7,442 nucleotides of DNA from Bacillota bacterium (GTDB taxonomy: Bacteria > Eremiobacterota > SpSt-956 > JAKJGF01), in NCBI GenBank assembly GCA_029555925.1, contig JAKPQU010000288.1, positions 1-7,442 of the forward strand, given 5' to 3'. The notes under the pieces were generated by a model. The model did not search any database and had not been told where the DNA came from. It worked only from the letters and a program-made list of their open reading frames with translations. Positions 5,407 through 7,442 of the stretch are shown piece after piece. Position 1 is the stretch's first letter. The number at the start of each line of letters is the position of its first letter. Made by a program: the position numbers and the translations under genes.

Positions 5407-6747
5407 TTATTTTTTTTCGACTTCATTTGTCAGATGTAATTTATCAAGAACATAAAATATGAGGCTCAATATCATACCTGTAACAGTGGCGAGAGCCATA
5501 CCTGTAAGACCGACTTCTCCGATTTTAATGGTTACCCCGCTTATACCGGCAATAAATACTATGGCAGTAAGGGTCAGATTTCTTGTTTTACTGTAATCTA
5601 CATGAGCTTCTACAAGCATTCTTATACCTGATGCGGCGATTACGCCGAATAAAAGTAAACTTACTCCCCCCATAACCGGAATGGGAATACTTGAAATGGC
5701 ACCGGAAAGTTTACCGAAGAAAGCCATAATAATCGAAATAACTGCCGCCCCTCCTATAACCCATACGCTGTAAACCCCTGTAATGGCCATTACCCCCATA
5801 TTTTCCCCGTAAGTAGTGGTAGGAACGGAACCGGTACATCCTGATAAAGCAGTTGATATTCCGTCACTGAACATGGACCTGTGAAGGCCGGGATCCTTTA
5901 CAAGATCTCTTCCTACAATCTGACCGGTTACAAAAAGATGTCCTATATGTTCCGACATTACGACAAGGGCAGCAGGAATTATTATGAGTATGGCATTTAC
6001 ATCAAAAACAGGGAGGCTCATTTTCGGAATAACGAGCCAGCTTTTCTCTGTTATGGCAGAATAACTAACAAGTCCCGGCATGTATATATTTAATATGGCA
6101 GAAAGTCCGTATCCTGACAAAACAGCGATCAACACAGGGATAATAGCCATAAAACCTCTGAAGAGAATAGAGCCGAAAATAACCATCGACAGGGTAAACA
6201 TAGATACTATAATGGCATAATTATTGTATACACCGGATTTGTCAGGTAAAAGACCTGACATATCTGCCGCTGTTCTTGCAAGTTCAAGGCCTATAAGGGC
6301 AACAACAGGCCCCATGGCGGCAGGAGGAAGGAGTACATTAATCCATTTAGTTCCTGCCCGTCCGATAATACCGGCTACTGTCATAAAGATCAAACCTGAT
6401 ACTATAAATCCTCCCAGGGCTTTCGAAAAATTACCATGGTAATCCGGAGAACTCAAAATCACTGCAGTAGCAGGGCCTATAAAGGCAAAACTGGATCCCA
6501 GAAAAGCAGGAGCTTTACCTTTGCATACAAAGAGATAAATCAAAGTGCCTATGCCGTTCATAAGTAAAACCAGCGCAGGGTCAATTATTACAAGGTCAGG
6601 ATTGCCGGAGGCAGTTCTTGCCGCCTGATTGAAAAGAAAAGGCACGAGAACGGAAGCGCCGAACATGGCAAACAAATGTTGAAAACTTAAAGGCAATCCC
6701 TGTAAAAACGGGACTTTTTCTTCTACCTGAATGGTTCGTCTTTCCAT
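5407..6747 (-). CDS. uraA: Uracil permease, NCS2 family (UraA/PyrP type)
   Basis: This 446-residue integral membrane protein has many hydrophobic segments, consistent with the 14-helix NCS2 fold. It imports uracil, probably with protons, into the cytoplasm. Family signatures in order are SSFAFIGPATAV (85-96), GLELAR (153-158), MSEHIGH (264-270) with E266, and VPTTTYGENMGVMAIT (308-323) with E315. E266 and E315 match the two glutamates that bind uracil in E. coli UraA, and the PTTTYGEN form favours uracil over xanthine or urate. The ATG at 6747 is preferred: AGGAGG (6764-6759) lies 11 nt upstream and the protein then begins MERRTIQVEEKVPFLQGLPL. Starting at 6828 would add 27 residues read through the heptad repeat. 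There is no pyrimidine gene beside it and no recognisable PyrR-type attenuator. Confidence 0.93.
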   Translation of the reverse strand: MERRTIQVEEKVPFLQGLPLSFQHLFAMFGASVLVPFLFNQAARTASGNPDLVIIDPALVLLMNGIGTLIYLFVCKGKAPAFLGSSFAFIGPATAVILSSPDYHGNFSKALGGFIVSGLIFMTVAGIIGRAGTKWINVLLPPAAMGPVVALIGLELARTAADMSGLLPDKSGVYNNYAIIVSMFTLSMVIFGSILFRGFMAIIPVLIAVLSGYGLSAILNIYMPGLVSYSAITEKSWLVIPKMSLPVFDVNAILIIIPAALVVMSEHIGHLFVTGQIVGRDLVKDPGLHRSMFSDGISTALSGCTGSVPTTTYGENMGVMAITGVYSVWVIGGAAVISIIMAFFGKLSGAISSIPIPVMGGVSLLLFGVIAASGIRMLVEAHVDYSKTRNLTLTAIVFIAGISGVTIKIGEVGLTGMALATVTGMILSLIFYVLDKLHLTNEVEKK

Positions 6748-6775
6748 ATGAATTATAGCCTCCTGAATAATTGAA

Positions 6776-6846
6776 CGTGACGCGTAACGCGTGATGGGTG
6801 ACGGGTTTAATCCCTGCGCATCAGGCATTACGCTTTACGCATTACG
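6776..6846. repeat. Two converging heptad arrays upstream of the permease
   Basis: CGTGACG, CGTAACG, CGTGATG and GGTGACG run from 6776 to 6803. Then CATTACG, CTTTACG and CATTACG run from 6826 to 6846 in the opposite sense. The halves meet at GGG-tttaat-CCC, so the stretch can fold into an imperfect long hairpin. It would sit in the permease mRNA leader, with its edge 11 nt from the AGGAGG site. It lacks the GAGCATA ends of the ~100-bp element, so it is either a heptad-only insertion or a degraded copy. Confidence 0.6.
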
Positions 6847-6868
6847 ATTATTAATTGTAGAATACTTT

Positions 6869-6915
6869 CAGCGACCAGTAATGGGATATTAAAAAAATTC
6901 ACACTCCGGTCACTG
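6869..6915 (-). promoter_or_regulatory. Possible stem-loop in the permease leader
   Basis: On the minus strand, CAGUGACC (6915-6908) can pair with GGUCGCUG (6876-6869) over 8 positions including one G-U. The same stem on the plus strand would carry a mismatch, which slightly favours a minus-strand RNA. The loop is about 31 nt. It matches no riboswitch class I know, and an 8-bp stem with a loop this large is weak evidence. Confidence 0.25.
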
Positions 6916-6946
6916 GATAATTCATCGGACATTCGCCTGAGAAAAG

Positions 6947-7009
6947 AAAAATCCTCTCATAAAATATTTTATTCTTTTTCTAAAACTGCTACTGTATGAA
7001 AGGATTTTT
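6947..7009. repeat. AT-rich nested inverted repeats
   Basis: AAAAATCCT (6947-6955) and AGGATTTTT (7001-7009) are perfect 9-bp inverted repeats. Between them lies a perfect 14-bp palindrome, ATAAAATATTTTAT (6959-6972). In such AT-rich DNA part of this may be chance. The stretch 7010-7115 holds nothing I can name. Confidence 0.35.
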
Positions 7010-7123
7010 TATAAATTATTTAGATAAATTGCCTCTACATAATTTTCACCTAAAGCTTTATTTTACGGCATTAAAAATGAAAATTCCTATACCTATAAAT
7101 TATGTTTATTATAACTATTTCAA

Positions 7124-7251
7124 CAGGACTTACGCATTTTGTAATTGCGAGGAGCGAAGCGACGAAGCAATCCCAACGGTTTCTGTTGTATGATGGGATT
7201 GCTTCGCTTCGCTCGCAATGACAGGATTCTCTTTACTTTTTGCGTAAGTCT
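7124..7251. mobile_element. MITE-like element with 10-bp inverted ends and 8-bp direct repeat
   Basis: GACTTACGCA (7127-7136) and TGCGTAAGTC (7241-7250) are perfect terminal inverted repeats; ends of this ACTTACGCA type are known from insertion sequences and MITEs. TATTTCAA occurs at 7116-7123 and again at 7252-7259, as expected for an 8-bp target-site duplication, with a few bases of asymmetry at the right end. Inside, a second palindrome has arms at 7141-7175 (ATTGCGAGGAGCGAAGCGAC onward) and 7194-7222 (GGGATTGCTTCGCTTCGCTC onward), a dispersed repeat type seen in many bacteria. There is no transposase gene, so movement would need one supplied in trans. Confidence 0.75.
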
Positions 7252-7272
7252 TATTTCAAAACTTACTGATCT

Positions 7273-7322
7273 GAGCATAAGCATGTAATAAAAGTCTTCC
7301 TCCCGTCACGCGTTACGCGCAA
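7273..7322 (-). repeat. ~100-bp palindromic element, half copy 3
   Basis: This copy has the same orientation as copy 2. It begins GAGCATAAGCATGTAATAAA and continues through CCTCCCGTCACGCG and TTACGCG. The similarity then ends, so only one arm is present. The match extends slightly upstream (ACTGATCTGAGCATA), which supports the wider element boundary inferred from copies 1 and 2. Confidence 0.65.
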
Positions 7323-7376
7323 TGTCATTAAGTTAAGGAATATTGTATTTCTGCTTAAAGGATTTGCCTCTTATTT

Positions 7377-7416
7377 CCTCTCCCTTGAGGGAGAGGATTA
7401 AGGAGAGGGTGTTTTT
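7377..7416. repeat. CCTCTCCC-TTGA-GGGAGAGG hairpin repeat
   Basis: A perfect 8-bp stem with a TTGA loop (7377-7396) is followed by GGAGAGGG, which can pair in place of the first 3' arm, and then TTTTT at 7412-7416. This palindrome type is dispersed in the genomes of many unrelated bacteria. No gene ends nearby on the plus strand, so I read it as a dispersed repeat and not a terminator. Confidence 0.6.
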
Positions 7417-7442
7417 AAAAAGGCTATGTTTATAGCTTCCAA

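Noticed and set aside
6748..6828. 27-residue N-terminal extension of the permease from an ATG at 6828
   Set aside because: It is read entirely through the heptad repeat and lacks family similarity, while AGGAGG is placed for the ATG at 6747.
6927..6942. Glycine-riboswitch-like string (TCTCAGGCGAATGTCC on the minus strand)
   Set aside because: Only the 3' fragment resembles the aptamer; the conserved GCCGAAGG-type core and paired stems are missing, and the gene is a uracil permease.
6996..7193. 65-residue plus-strand reading frame
   Set aside because: Its C-terminal part (NCEERSDEAIP) is the translation of the dispersed GCGAAGC palindrome, and no ribosome-binding site precedes it.

Overview
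The window is AT-rich bacterial DNA. It holds six protein-coding genes, and its spacers are unusually crowded with small repeats. The organism cannot be named from the sequence. Shine-Dalgarno sites of the GGAGG/GGTGA type, probable TTG or GTG starts, sigma70-like promoters (one with perfect hexamers) and a PhaR-type regulator point to an environmental bacterium. Several repeat families here look like ones known from many unrelated bacterial genomes, so they do not settle the lineage.

Layout. Positions 1-247 hold no gene, only a large imperfect inverted repeat. Positions 248-2929 (minus strand) are a two-gene operon: a 539-residue alpha/beta hydrolase-fold protein, followed 6 nt later by a 351-residue TPR protein with an unrecognised Cys/His-rich C-terminal domain. 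The operon has a plausible extended -10 promoter at 2992-3019 and a hairpin of CGTGACG heptads touching its ribosome-binding site. Next on the minus strand is a PhaR-family (PHA accumulation regulator) gene with a perfect-consensus promoter. On the plus strand, 3925-4908 encodes a PLP-dependent threonine/serine dehydratase of the serine-racemase type, bracketed by two inverted copies of a roughly 100-bp palindromic element. A 58-residue unknown protein (5163-5339, plus) follows, behind its own extended -10 promoter. A UraA-type uracil permease (5407-6747, minus) is convergent with it. The last ~700 bases hold no gene, only repeats: converging heptad arrays, a MITE-like element with perfect 10-bp ends and an 8-bp direct repeat, a half copy of the ~100-bp element, and a CCTCTCCC hairpin.

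How it fits together. The genes look like single housekeeping or accessory units, not one pathway: amino-acid breakdown or D-serine formation, pyrimidine uptake, a PHA-type regulator without PHA enzymes nearby, and a hydrolase/TPR pair that probably works together. The most notable signal lies between genes. A 7-bp unit, CGT-R-ACG (itself a dyad around its central base), is arrayed next to the translation start regions of three of the six genes. One copy of its host element supplies the stop codon, and probably the last few codons, of the dehydratase.
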